Shown here piece after piece: positions 21,617 to 32,952 of a stretch of 64,000 nucleotides of DNA. Source of the DNA: Heracleum sosnowskyi. Lineage: Eukaryota > Streptophyta > Magnoliopsida > Apiales > Apiaceae. The translations under genes were made by a program, and so were the position numbers. The notes beneath the pieces are model-generated. The model worked only from the letters and a program-made list of their open reading frames with translations, was not told where the DNA came from and made no database searches. The stretch lies in contig CM061243.1 of NCBI GenBank assembly GCA_030848705.1, forward strand, positions 113,546,674 through 113,610,673. The letters run 5' to 3'. Each line of letters starts with the position of its first letter. Position 1 is the stretch's first letter.

Positions 21617-22762
21617 GAGGGTCTTTCTACTGCATTCTTATCCAAATACTATCCTTCTGACAAGACGCAGCAATTGAGGACCATGATTATGAGTTTTAAA
21701 GCACAACCGGGTGAAGGTCTATATCAGGCATGGGAGAGATTCAAGGCACTATTGAGGAAGTGTCCACATCATGGCTTAGAAGATTGGCAGATTATTAGCA
21801 CTTTTTATGGGGCCATGAATGCAGATATTCGTTTGAGCTTGGATGTGGCTGCTGGTGGAAATTTCAAGAAAGCACCTACTACACAAGCTAAAGCACTTCT
21901 TGAGGAATTGGCATCTAATAACTATTCTTGGGCACCTAGTGGGAAGAGCTCAGCAAAATCAGCACAAGAATCTGAGATTATAAACATGCTGGCTCAAAAG
22001 TTGGATACTCTAACTCAGGAGGTGCGAGGACAAAGGATAAATGTGAATGCTATTTCTTCACCTATGGAAGGGTATCATGATTATGGTACTAGTCAGAACT
22101 CTTATGGGCAACAATTTCCAGAAGAAGCATCCTTTATTCAGGGAAGACAGCCATGGCCTGTTCAGAATAATTCTTATTACAATCCGAATCAAAGGCCAAA
22201 TAACAATCTCTCTTACAACAACAATCATGCGGCAAATCCTTCTTATCAATTTCCAAGGCAGAATCAACCTCCTGGTTTTCAGTCACGACCACCATATCAA
22301 GCTCAGCAGCAGTATCAACCTCCGCCAAAGAAAGAACCAGCCGATTGGGAGGTTGCACTAAACAAAATCATGCAAGGAACTTCTGGTGCATTGGCTAATA
22401 TGGAATCAAGGATAGATCAGATGGCATCTTCTCAAAAGATGCTAGAAACACAGATTGGACAGATTGCCTCCAAGATGGGTGTTCGTGAGCAAGGGTCTCT
22501 TCCTAGTCAACCTGATCAGACTAGTAAAGAGCAGTGCAAAGCAATTACTTTGAGGAGCGGAAAAGAGTTGCCAGATGTTGAAGTCCTTGAACCTCAAGAG
22601 AATGATGCTGAGAAAGAAGATGATAAAGTAGAGATTCTGCAGAAAAGTCAGAAAAAGAAGATGAGAAGAAGAAGGAAGAAGAAGCAGAAAAGCCATATGT
22701 TCCTCCACCACCATATGTTCCTCCTATTCCATTTCCACAGAGACTTCACAACAGGCAGCTAG
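21617..22762 (+). pseudogene. Athila gag, 3' part
   Basis: Same frame as 21182-21616, open to 22762; the first Met is at 21674. It contains GEGLYQAWERFKALLRKCPHHG, typical of plant gypsy gag, then a Gln/Asn/Pro-rich stretch and a predicted helical part (NKIMQGTSGALANMESRIDQ). No CCHC knuckle is seen. Within the Lys/Glu-rich tract near 22650-22680 the true frame shifts: the other frame then reads PYVPPPPYVPPIPF and reaches a TAG at 22768-22770 just before pol. Confidence 0.8.
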
Positions 22763-22782
22763 AGAAGTAGTATGAAAAGTTC

Positions 22783-25770
22783 TTGACTATGTTCCGGCAG
22801 TTGCATGTTAATATTCCTTTGGCTGAGGCGTTGAATCAAATGCCACTTTATGCTAAATTTCTTAAGGAGATGTTGACAAAGAAGAGGAAACTTGAAGATG
22901 CAGAAACTATTACTCTTAATGCTGAATGCAGTGCAGTCATTCAAAAAGCTATTCCTCAAAAATTGAAAGATCCGGGAAGTTTCTCTTTGCCTTGCACTAT
23001 TGGGAAGATGGAGAACATGAAAGCTTTGTGTGATTTAGGGGCTAGTGTAAGTTTGATGCCCTATTCAATTTGTAAACGGCTTGGTCTTGGAGAGCTAAAA
23101 AAGACACGGATTTCACTTCAGTTGGCGGATCGTTCTGTCAAATATCCGTTGGGTGTCATTGAAGATGTGGTTGTCAAAGTTGATAAGTTTGTCATACCTT
23201 GCGATTTCGTGGTGTTAGAGATGGATGAAGATGTCGAGATACCCATAATCTTGGGAAGGCCATTCTTGGCTACTGCTGGCACTACTATCGATATTAAAGC
23301 TGGGAAATTAACTTTGAATGTTGGCGAGGACAAAGTGGAATTTGATCTTAATAAAGCAATGAAGATGCCTCCTTTTGGAGCCACTTGTTTTACAGTTGAC
23401 ATAGTGGATGATATTGTGCATCTTGAAAATGAACACTTCATGGGAGCTGAACAGGTGTTAGAAGATGTAGTGGACGAAGAAGCACTCGTTGTACGAGATA
23501 AAGAAGTTGAGATGGTTTTTACTCTGTTAGAGGCACCACAGGTTGAACTTAAACCTCTACCTGATAATTTGAGGTATGCTTTTCTTGGTCCGAATGATAC
23601 ATATCCCGTGGTAGTTTCTGCGTTACTTAGTGATGATGAGCTAGAAAAGTTGTTACATGTTCTTCGGCAATATAAATCAGCTATTGGTTGGTCAATTGAA
23701 GATATCAAGGGAATTAGCCCTGCTCTTTGCATGCATAGAATTGCCTTAGAAGATGATCATAAGCCTGTGATAGAGGGCCAAAGAAGACTGAATCCAAATT
23801 TACAAGAGGTGGTGAAGAAAGAAATCACTAAGTTGCTTGATGCTGGTATCATTTATTCAGTTCCACACAGTAAATGGGTAAGTCCTATTCATGTTGTGCC
23901 TAAGAAAGGTGGGATGACTGTTGTTCAAAATGAGAAGAATGAGTTGATTCCTACAAGAACAGTAACAGGTTGGAGAGTTTGCATTGATTACAGGAAGTTG
24001 AATAACGCTACTCGCAAGGATCACTTTCCCCTCCCATTCATTGATCAGATGCTCGAAAGGTTGGCAGGTAATGAGTACTACAACTTTCTGGATGGATTCT
24101 CGGGCTATTTTCAGATTCCTATTGCACCCGAAGATCAAGAGAAGACCACCTTTACTTGTCCTTATGGCACTTTTGCTTATCGGAGGCTTCCTTTTGGTTT
24201 GTGTAATGGTCCTTCGACATTTCAACGGCTCATGAATCACATTTTCTCAGATTTCATAGGGAGAGGCATGGAGGTCTTCATGGATGACTTCACTGTATAT
24301 GGTTCTTCCTTTGATTCATGTCTAGCCAGTTTATCAAAGGTGTTGCAGAGATGTACTGAAACGAATCTTGTTCTTAATTGGGAGAAGTGTCACTTTATGG
24401 TGAAGGAAGGCATTGTGCTTGGGCATAAAATCTCTAGTAGAGGCATTGAGGTCGATAGAGCAAAAATTGAAGTTATTGAAAAATTGCCTCCACCTTCATC
24501 TGTGAAAGGTATTCGAAGCTTTCTTGGGCATGCTGGTTTTTATCGACGGTTCATCAAGGATTTCTCCAAGTTAGCTCGGCCACTCTGCAATCTTCTCGAA
24601 AAGGATCGTGTTTTTGACTTTGATGAAAGTTGTTTTGATGCTTTTAACAGGTTGAAGAAGGAACTTACTTCTGCACCCATAGTTACATCGCCCGATTGGA
24701 GCTTGCCATTTGAGCTCATGTGTGATGCTAGTGACTATGATGTGGGTGTTGTTCTTGGGCAGAAGAAGGAGAAGAGGATGCATGTGATAGCTTATGCAAG
24801 CAAGACTCTTGATGATGCACAAATTAACTATTCCACTACTGAGAAAGAGCTACTTGCAGTGGTATTTGCACTTGATAAATTTAGATCCTATCTTGTTGGG
24901 TCTAAGGTGATTGTCTATTCGGATCATGCTGCGATTCGTTTCTTGATGACAAAGAAGGATGCAAAGCCTCGTCTAGTTCGTTGGATTCTTTTACTCCAGG
25001 AATTTGATCTTGAGATTCGAGATAAGAAAGGGTGCGAGAACTTGGTAGCTGATCATTTATCTAGGTTGGACCAAGGAGATGGAGAGGTAGGTGGTGCAAT
25101 GCCTATTAATGATAAATTTCCGGAGGAGCAGCTTCTAGTTGTGTCTATGTCTACACCATGGTATGCAGATTTTGTGAACTACATTGTGGGAGGAGTTGTA
25201 CCTAATACTCTCTCTTATAATCAGAAGAAGAAGTTCTTTTATGATGTGAAGCACTACTATTGGGAGGAGCCACTGCTTTACAAGGAATGCGCTGATGGAA
25301 TGTTTCGTAGATGTGTACCTCATGATGAAGTTCCTCATATTTTCAGGCATTGTCATTCTCTAGAGTGTGGAGGTCATAACAGTAGCATGAAGACAGTGGC
25401 TAAGATTTTGCAGTCAGGTTTTTATTGGCCAACCATGCATCAAGATGCTAGAGATTATGTGGCTAAATGTGATAGATGTCAACGAGTTGGGAATATTTCG
25501 AGGAGAAACGAGATGCCATTACAGTCTATTCTTGAGGTAGAGATTTTTGATGTGTGGGGGATGGATTTCATGGGTCCATTTCCGTCTTCTTATGGGAACC
25601 AGTATATTTTGGTGGGAGTTGATTATGTTTCTAAATGGGTTGAAGCTATTGCGTCTCCTACTAACGATGCTAAAATTGTGAAGAAGTTCTTAAAGAAGCA
25701 TGTGTTCACTAGATTTGGAGTGCCAAGGGCTATTATCAATGATGGAGGTTCGCACTTTTGCAATAAATAG
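22783..25770 (+). CDS. Athila pol: protease, RT, RNase H, integrase N-terminal part
   Basis: Protease is near residue 80 (LCDLGASVSLMPYSI). RT spans about residues 330-540: VCIDYRKLNNATRKDH, FLDGFSGYFQIPI, TFAYRRLPFGLCN and catalytic FMDDF. RNase H follows (ELMCDASDYDVGVVLG, YSTTEKELLAVV, YSDHAAIRFL). The integrase zinc module (HCHSLECGGHN, CDRCQRVG) and two of its acidic residues (GMDFMGPF, INDGGSHF) come last. TAG at 25768-25770 cuts the integrase before its Glu; the frame continues unshifted. Probably CAG to TAG. Confidence 0.93.
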   Translation: MTMFRQLHVNIPLAEALNQMPLYAKFLKEMLTKKRKLEDAETITLNAECSAVIQKAIPQKLKDPGSFSLPCTIGKMENMKALCDLGASVSLMPYSICKRLGLGELKKTRISLQLADRSVKYPLGVIEDVVVKVDKFVIPCDFVVLEMDEDVEIPIILGRPFLATAGTTIDIKAGKLTLNVGEDKVEFDLNKAMKMPPFGATCFTVDIVDDIVHLENEHFMGAEQVLEDVVDEEALVVRDKEVEMVFTLLEAPQVELKPLPDNLRYAFLGPNDTYPVVVSALLSDDELEKLLHVLRQYKSAIGWSIEDIKGISPALCMHRIALEDDHKPVIEGQRRLNPNLQEVVKKEITKLLDAGIIYSVPHSKWVSPIHVVPKKGGMTVVQNEKNELIPTRTVTGWRVCIDYRKLNNATRKDHFPLPFIDQMLERLAGNEYYNFLDGFSGYFQIPIAPEDQEKTTFTCPYGTFAYRRLPFGLCNGPSTFQRLMNHIFSDFIGRGMEVFMDDFTVYGSSFDSCLASLSKVLQRCTETNLVLNWEKCHFMVKEGIVLGHKISSRGIEVDRAKIEVIEKLPPPSSVKGIRSFLGHAGFYRRFIKDFSKLARPLCNLLEKDRVFDFDESCFDAFNRLKKELTSAPIVTSPDWSLPFELMCDASDYDVGVVLGQKKEKRMHVIAYASKTLDDAQINYSTTEKELLAVVFALDKFRSYLVGSKVIVYSDHAAIRFLMTKKDAKPRLVRWILLLQEFDLEIRDKKGCENLVADHLSRLDQGDGEVGGAMPINDKFPEEQLLVVSMSTPWYADFVNYIVGGVVPNTLSYNQKKKFFYDVKHYYWEEPLLYKECADGMFRRCVPHDEVPHIFRHCHSLECGGHNSSMKTVAKILQSGFYWPTMHQDARDYVAKCDRCQRVGNISRRNEMPLQSILEVEIFDVWGMDFMGPFPSSYGNQYILVGVDYVSKWVEAIASPTNDAKIVKKFLKKHVFTRFGVPRAIINDGGSHFCNK

Positions 25771-26451
25771 GTGGCTGATCTCTTGAAAAAGTATGGTGTG
25801 ACACAAAAGGTGGCAACTCCTTATCATCCGCAAACAAGTGGGCAAGTTGAGATTTCGAATCGTGAGCTGAAGTCAATTTTGGAGAAGACAGTGGCAAGTT
25901 CTAGAAAGGATTGGTCAACAAAGCTTGATGATGCTCTTTGGGCATATAGGACAGCTTTTAAAACACCTATTGGGATGTCTCCATATAGGTTGGTCTTTGG
26001 GAAGCCATGTCATTTGCCGGTGGAACTTCAGCATAAGGCATTTTGGGCTACGAGGAATTTGAATTTTGATCTAAAAGCTGCGGGAGAGAAGCGTTTGCTT
26101 CAACTTGGAGAGCTTGAAGAAATTAGGCTCCAATCTTATGAGAATGCTAGTATCTACAAGGAGAAGACCAAATTGTGGCATGACAAGCACATTCAGAAGA
26201 AGGAATTTGAGGTTGGGCAACATGTTCTATTGTTCAATTCAAGACTCCGTTTGTTTCCCGGAAAGCTCAGATCACGATGGTCCGGACCTTTTGAGATTGT
26301 GAAGGTCTATCCTAATGGGGTTTGTGAGATTATCAGAGAAGGGTCAGATGTCTTCAAGGTGAACGGGCAAAGACTGAAGCCATACCTGCTGGGAGAAACA
26401 GTGGAGCGAGGAATGAGCATTCTTCACCTCCAAGACCCTATCATCGGTTGA
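25771..26451 (+). pseudogene. Athila integrase, C-terminal part
   Basis: Same frame as the preceding ORF, separated only by the TAG at 25768-25770. It holds the integrase catalytic Glu context (HPQTSGQVEISNRELK), the WAYRTAFKTPIGMSPY segment, and a C-terminal GPF/Y-like module (SRWSGPFEIVKVYPNG). It ends at a natural TGA at 26449-26451. Confidence 0.9.
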
Positions 26452-28185
26452 GAATCGGCGTCAAGCTAATGACGTTAAACGAGCGCTTCGTGGGAGGCAA
26501 CCCATGTATTGTGAGTATTTCTTTATTGTTTTTCTATAGTGTGTGTCAATGAGGACATTGACCCATTTAAGTGTGGGGATGTGTCTCATGTGTTGTAAGT
26601 ATAATTCTAGCCTTGTGAAGTTTACGTGTTTTAATGCACCCATGTATGCTGTTAGAAATCTTGTGTTTATGGATACTTTTGATTGAGAAGTGATATGTGA
26701 TGTCTTGTGCACACACTTACACTAGCGAGTTGAAGCTGGTAGACTTATTGAATGTGGTAAGGGATTAGAATGACATGAATATGTGCAAGATAATTTGGTT
26801 TAGATGCTTTGAGTACAAGTAGGTATGTTAGAGAGACTTCTATTTGGGATTGATTGTGCTTTTACACACCAAGCGAGTTTTGAGCCTATATGCATATCTT
26901 TTGCATTATTTTTCGTTTGCTTGAGTGTCCACTTGTTATTTGCATTGCTAGCACGTGTTTGAGGTCTTTCTTGAGATGCATGACATTAATTGATGACAAC
27001 ATGATAAAGGCAATAGTTTAACCTTATATTTTCCATATTACCAAACCATTTATACATGATCCATTATTTAACCCGTTGGGCCTAATCTTATTCTTTCGGT
27101 GACACACCACGTACTTGCCATTATCCTTTTTATTGTATTGGCCTTACATTAAAATTTGAACCCAATTGTCAAAGGCTAGTATTGTTCTTAAGGGAGTAAT
27201 AAGGTGTGCATGAAGGGGGGTTATTGATGATCATAACTTTGGGGGGAATATTGAGTTGGGTTGTGTGCTTGTTAGTCGAAATTTGTTAAATATCAAGGGA
27301 TCATTGTTCGTGCTTGTTATTAGCTCTCTCGAAAAAGAAAAAAAAAAGAAAAAGAAAAAAAAAAGAAGAAAAAAAAAAAGAAAAAAAAGAAAAAAATAAT
27401 AATAATAAATTTGAGAGCATTCTTATATTTTATGATCCTACTTTGATTCGACTAGTCAAGTTGTTATAAATAAAAGTTCAAGTGTGGGGATGAAAGTATG
27501 GGAGTTGTTAATTTTATTGTTGAGTACTAGCTTTTGACTTAACCCTCTTTGGCTTTACTTGACATACCTTGTCCCTAGCCCACGTTACAACCCGAATAAA
27601 GACCTTTTGATTGTGTATGTTGCGTTGAGGGTTAGATTGATACCACGTGTAAAGCATGCTTATGATATTGTTGGAGTTGAGTGATACACTTACCACCTTG
27701 TTTGAAGAGAATATCTTTTGTGAGTGAACGGTGAGTTGTTGCTTTTGCATAGGAGATCCCAGATTTTGTCTCAAAGATGTGCTCTTGTGTGCTTAGCATG
27801 TTTACCAATGATTTTTGCATTTGACATGGAATTCTATGATGTTATACATGTAATTTGAGTGTGCTATGTGGATACTTGCACCTTAGACACCAAGGCATTG
27901 CATATTCACTTTGATTCTTGAGTTGATATGACACTAGAGGACTTTGTGTGTGTGGTGTTGTGTTGATATGTGACCTTTTGCATGAGCTAGATGGATTTTG
28001 TGGGTATATTCCCTATAAGCCCTCACGAGACCTTACTCGTCCACTAGGGCTACCTAGGGGTTTAAAGGACTTGTTGCATGTGTTAAATGCAACCGTGATC
28101 ACCTACGGAAGTGGTACTAATTAGTTAGTGTAGTTATTATTTTAGTTTGCACGAGGACGCGCAAAGTGCTAAGTGTGGGGATATT
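26452..28185 (+). other. Athila 3' non-coding region
   Basis: 1.7 kb without a credible ORF. A purine-only tract of A with scattered G fills about 27330-27400. The phrase AAGTGTGGGGAT occurs three times: near 26569, near 27479, and just before the LTR (28171), where it is the functional PPT. The first two look like displaced PPT copies. No envelope-like ORF remains. Confidence 0.7.
28171..28185 (+). other. Polypurine tract of Athila element
   Basis: AAGTGTGGGGATATT directly before the 3' LTR start TGATAG. Confidence 0.75.
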
Positions 28186-29676
28186 TGATAGAATATATTT
28201 TATATATATTTTAGAGGATTTTATTCCCACATTTATGGTGTTTTTGCGAATAATCGTGTCGGTTTAATAAGTTTTATTGGAGTTTATTGCAGGAAATAAA
28301 TATTTGCCAAGTTGAAAGAAATCGAGCATTGTTCAATGATTTGGGTGATTTTTAGTTCGAGGAATTAATTTGGTGAATTTACAAGAAGAAATAAAGGAAT
28401 TTTGGGTCGTGTTAAGCATTTTTTGGAGTGAAATAAAGTGAAGTCCAGGGGCTTCGAGGCGCTATGGCGCAATAGAAGGCGCAGCAGCGCTCTATTAGTA
28501 CTGTCCCAGGCGAGCAGGAATTAATATTCCAGGGAGAAAAAGGCGCTACAACGCTATTAATAGCGCAAGGGCGCGCAACACGCATTCTGGGACAGCGCAG
28601 GAGCTCAAGTTGTAGCGCAGCTGCGCGACAGTAACCAGCGCAACAGCGCGAGAATTAGGCGCAGGAGCGCGGTGGCTTGGGTGATGCGCATCACTGTCAT
28701 GCGCAACAGCGCTTTCCTGACAGAGTTAGAGCGCAGTCCTGTCCCTGTGCGCTAGAGTTTGTAAAAAATCAGTTTTATTTTATTCCTATTTCTATTATAA
28801 GTGTAATATATATTAGTTGGGCCTAATTTATTTGGGTCAACTAATTACTTCTTTTAGGACTATAAAAAGACAACTAGGTTATTTATTTTGGGGATCGAAA
28901 AACATATTTTTCTAGAGATACAATTAACATTCATCTTTTAGGGATTTCTTGGAGATCAATTACTTTCTTCCAAGATTTGAGATTAAAGGTTTATTTTCTA
29001 TACTCTTTTAATTATGTTTTATTCTATTTCTTTTGATTCTTGTTTTGTTAATTCAATTATGCGTAACTAAATCTTAAATCTGAGGATTGGGTAGTATTCC
29101 TTGGTTATCATGTGTGTTTGATTATTTGTGATGTTCTTGCTTGCTGATCTGTTATTGAGGGCTTAATACAATTAGGGGAGTCATGAACCTTTGATTGGAT
29201 TTTAGGAATTGTAACGATTTGGAAGAGGAGTTGCATTTTTAGTACATGATTTAACGGACATAACTCGAATATTTGATTGGAAAGTTAATAGGAGGGTTGT
29301 GAGACTTATAATTCTTGGAGCGTAATAATTTATGATTGTACTTTGATTGTATCACGGAAGTGACAATTAAGGTGTAGTTGTAAATATTATATTGTGTCTT
29401 GGAAGGGAACAATATAACCTTAGAAGAATTGTTTTCAGCAGATTAAGAACGTAGATATCACAAAAATATTGAATGTGTATTGATACCAAGTGAAGAACCC
29501 CAGTTCTTGGATTGTTTTCTCATATATTTTATTCTCGATTAATAATTAGTTTAATTTAGTTTAAAAACAAACCAAACATTCTTTACACACTTCTAAATTG
29601 TGAGAAATATAATACTTGAACTTGATTCTACAAATTAGTCCTTCCCTGCGAACGAACAACAAAAATACCACCAACA
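28186..29676 (+). repeat. 3' LTR of Athila element
   Basis: 1,491 bp, the same length as the 5' LTR and nearly identical, ending ACCAACA before the TCTTC duplication. Confidence 0.95.
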
Positions 29677-30121
29677 TCTTCCGTGCAATTTAATTTTAAT
29701 TATAACTGGTCCCAAGTATGATCAGTGGATTTTCCGGTGAAAGGAACAGACTGCGTAGGCTACAAAGAGGATGGGTAAGCAAGACTGTATTTCATACCAA
29801 ACCCAACTTATTCAGTTGTAACTTTCACAAGAATTCAGAAGTGTCAATACTTTTCACCAAGGCAATTAACCAAAACAAAATTATTTTCTCCTTTTTACCA
29901 AGGCAATTAATCAAACAGTTTGAGGATGCGACAAACTCATCATCTTGCTCAGTATGCACAGGAGAGGCCAAACCCATAAAACACAACCATAAACAAACTT
30001 TAAAGCACAAATAGATTCTGTGCTTTAGAGCCACAAATAACAAATAAATCTGAAAGCTAAATTCGAAATGAAAGGGTATTCCTAATTAGCCAAATCCAAA
30101 ACGAAGGGGAATTCGAAATAC

Positions 30122-30198
30122 CTCTAGTGGAGCCTTGATGGTGCGAGCTTCAAAGCGATGGAGTTTTCGTGAGCTCTGCTTGCGCGTGTTTTGTATCC
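30122..30198 (-). pseudogene. Possible captured exon (unidentified gene)
   Basis: On the minus strand, TTTTTTTCAG precedes and GTATTT follows. One frame is open through the segment (IQNTRKQSSRKLHRFEARTI...), basic in character. The G+C content is higher than the surroundings. No family recognised. Confidence 0.3.
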
Positions 30199-30904
30199 TG
30201 AAAAAAACTGCATAAATTAAAATTTTGAAATATAATCTGCAAAACTTGAGATAATTACAGAATTGGCAATTTAAAAAATATGTGGGAACATTTTAATATT
30301 TTGTGGTCTAATAAAGTGATGTTTTCTATACTATAGTTATCTATGTTACAATTTTGTGGTTACAATTAGTAATAAGTGATACTTGTAAAATAATGATGTG
30401 GATGATAAAACATATGTGACAAAAATGGGGGAGAGACAATGGTACTTCTTTAGCTTCAGAGACAGGAAATACCGAATTAGTTTAAGAACAAACCAAGCCA
30501 CATGGGTACTTCTACATTTGCCAACATTCATTTATTTACACCAGATAGAGATACATTCAAAAGTCTACTAACTAAAAAACATGAACTAAGTTTAATTTTC
30601 TATTTTTAAATAGTAGCAGAAAAGATAGTTATTAACCAAGATTTGTTCGCTGGGACACAATAACAGTAATAATGACTATAATGGCAGATATAGAAGTTGA
30701 AATTGTTCATCTTAGATGCAAGTTAGAACTTGTGGAGTTGTAGACATGATGTATGATTAATATGCTTGGACCTATAAAGTAAGAAGTAAGGTTTAACATA
30801 CTTCTGATTTTAAGCGAGTAACCTCCTTCTTTATCCCTGAGACATGTAAAAAAATTGTAAGTGATTCTAAATTTATTACAGCTGGTCTAGCAGAGGGAGG
30901 GCCA

Positions 30905-31110
30905 GATGATGACAATTATAGAACAAGACATCAGAATATTATTACTATTATCTATTATTTTCTAGGTTTATCTTTAGTTCCAATAGCATAAAAGCACTGT
31001 ACATTGATGATGACAATTATAGCATAAGACATCAGAATATTATTACTATTATCTATTATTTTCCAGGTTTATCTTTAGTTCCAATAGCATAAAAACAATG
31101 TACATTGGAA
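30905..31110. repeat. Tandem duplication, 103-bp unit
   Basis: GATGATGACAATTATAG starts copies at about 30905 and 31008. Both continue through CATCAGAATATTATTACTAT to CCAATAGCATAAAA with few differences. Confidence 0.85.
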
Positions 31111-31205
31111 TACCTGCTAAGACTTAGAATCCTGAATTGTCTTTATAAGCAAACTATCAAACCCAAAAGTAGTAGTTGACGGTAAAAACCAGTGACCATA
31201 AGAAT

Positions 31206-31300
31206 TCAATCAATAAGGAGTTGTTTCTGCCAATTTCCAATTTCCGACTCAATAAGCTCATCATATAGTCTCTGAATTTCTTTTAGGGTGCATACCTGCA
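31206..31300 (-). pseudogene. Possible captured exon (unidentified gene)
   Basis: On the minus strand a segment after TTTTGCAG reads VCTLKEIQRLYDELIESE and ends near LLID before a stop. The helical, charged composition looks protein-like. Identity unknown. Confidence 0.25.
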
Positions 31301-32252
31301 AAATTACTTGAAGAATATAGTCTATAAGGGTCAACCAAATCAAGAGATTAGCACAACAGGAGCTCATGTAACAAATAGTGTGACTTGTTTGCTCGCATTT
31401 AGCCACAAAAATGTACTTGCAACTTATTCTATTAAATCCCTTGGCTTATAGCATGCGGACACCATCACCTCCTGATAATAGGAGGTTGAGATTTCAAGGC
31501 TGCCTTAGTGATCAATGGAGGATTAGGTGTGTAACTATTCAAATTTCTACATTTAAATATTACCGCGGAAATTGAATAAAACATATGTATCCTATATGGG
31601 ATATCAGCTATGTGCACCATGATTAATATCTGAACCGAATCAAGTGCAAACTCTTACAATTTTAATTATAAATTGAATAGCCAATCAAACAAATAATTCC
31701 AAACTCTGGCACAAACTCATTAACCAAATTAACAAATTAAACAAATATTTTGAAAAATGGATCATCCGTATACATTATTCCAAACTCCAAATGAAGCTTT
31801 AAAATTAGTCAGTTAACATATATACACGATACCCAACTCCAATTGAACATGACATAATTTAAAACTCCATTTGAATATTAGGATTTTACCTGTAGCTCGG
31901 ACGATTGTGCTGGGACTATGTCGTTGATTGCTTAAAGAGAGATCTTTTGCTGAGAGAGATCTTTTGTTGGGACTAAGATGTTGATTCCTCTGAGAGAGTC
32001 CTTGCGTGTTCGCGGTGGAAGAGCCGTGTTTGTGTTCGCGTTGGAAGAGCCGTGATTTTTTTTTTAATTTTGGAAAGGGATACAATTTTTTTGAGTGGGG
32101 GAATTCTGGATGTAAAGTAGATTTTTAAAATTAGTATTTAAAATTATTTAAATGTTAATTAATTAACTATAATGTACCAAACTATCAACCAATCAAATAG
32201 TGTACCAAACTACCAACCAAATAGAGGGTAGTTTGCTTATAATATTATAGTA

Positions 32253-32952
32253 CAAGCCTATAACCCGTGCGATGCACGGATGAATTTTAATATTTTTAAT
32301 TTATTATGTTAGTATTTTTATATGATTTACTATTATTTTTTATCTTATTTTATTAGCATTTATTTGTATTTTGATCTTAAAATTTTTTAATATGTTGTCG
32401 ACGGAATAATATCTTGAACTTTTGAATGTAGCTTAAAAAAATAGATGATATAAATATTTAATATTAATAATATGTTGTTGACGGGATTCAAATCTTGAAC
32501 CCGTGGGAGTATTTTAGATACTAAGAAAATAATATTCTGTTAATATTACATCAAACGGTTCTCATTTATCTATATTTATATCTAACGGTTATTATTTAGA
32601 GAACCAAACTACCAACCAACCAAATAGATGGTAGTTTGCTTATAATAGTATTTTTTTATATGATTTTTTAGTACTTTTTATCTTATTTTATTAGCATTTA
32701 TTTGTATTTTGATCTTAAAATTTTTTAATATGTTGTTGACGGGATTCGAACCTTGAACCCGTGGGAGCATTTTAGATATCAAAAAAAGAATATTCTTTTA
32801 ATTTTACATACAACGGTTCTCATTTATCTATATTTACATCTAACGGTTATTATTTAGAGGACCAAATTAAATGATCAAACTACCAACCAAATAGAGATGA
32901 CCAAACTACCAACCAAATAGAGGGTTGTTTGCTTATAATATTATAGTATAGA
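32253..32952 (-). mobile_element. Small non-autonomous Helitron (about 700 bp)
   Basis: On the minus strand it begins TCTATACTATAATATT (plus-strand end 32952) and ends with CCGTGCATCGCACGGG then TTATAGGCTTG (plus-strand start 32253). The final CTTG deviates from the usual CTRR. Inside is an approximate 260-bp direct duplication (32395-32640 and 32690-32950), each copy with GTTGACGGGATTC and AACGGTTCTCATTTATCTA. No coding sequence. Confidence 0.7.

Larger units (their letters stand above)
19580..29676 (+). mobile_element. Complete Ty3/gypsy Athila-type element (10,097 bp)
   Basis: Two 1,491-bp LTRs (19580-21070, 28186-29676), PBS, gag, protease, RT, RNase H, integrase, a long 3' non-coding region and a PPT, flanked by the exact TSD TCTTC (19575-19579, 29677-29681). 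RT words such as DYRKLNNATRKDHFPLPFID and protease DLGASVSLMP are of the Athila lineage. Gag and pol carry at least three stops and one frameshift, yet by eye the LTRs differ at only about four positions. The region where Athila may carry an env-like ORF (26452-28185) has no such ORF here. Confidence 0.95.
19298..29787. repeat. Tandem duplication, second copy, split by Athila
   Basis: 19298-19579 matches the first part of 18886-19297, and 29682-29787 matches its remainder. Removing 19580-29676 and one TCTTC copy restores an unbroken second unit, so the duplication predates the Athila insertion. Confidence 0.9.
13976..32250 (-). mobile_element. Long Helitron-like unit, later hit by Athila
   Basis: On the minus strand the 3' end is CCCGTGCATCGCACGGG (perfect 7-bp stem at 13987-14003), then TTATAGGCTAG before T. 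The putative 5' side near 32250 reads TACTATAATATTATAAGC, the same as the 5' end of the neighbouring Helitron at 32952. Without the Athila insertion (19580-29676) it would be about 8 kb. No Rep/helicase ORF is visible, so it would be non-autonomous. Whether both ends belong to one element is inference. Confidence 0.45.
29788..32250. other. Non-coding Helitron interior right of Athila
   Basis: No long ORF. It contains possible minus-strand exons (30122-30198, 31206-31300), a 103-bp tandem duplication (30905-31110) and an AT-rich end with repeated ACCAACCAAATAG words before 32250. Confidence 0.45.

Noticed and set aside
23118..23732. Minus-strand ORF of 204 codons opposite Athila protease
   Set aside because: Shadow of the well-supported pol frame on the other strand; Ser/Thr-rich translation is typical of antisense.
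27330..27400. Poly-A/G tract as a LINE or processed-gene tail
   Set aside because: It lies inside the Athila 3' region with no coding sequence before it and no target duplication; best seen as a simple purine repeat.
32725..32770. tRNA gene on the minus strand
   Set aside because: Only a T-arm-like word is visible; no cloverleaf, anticodon arm or A-box could be traced.
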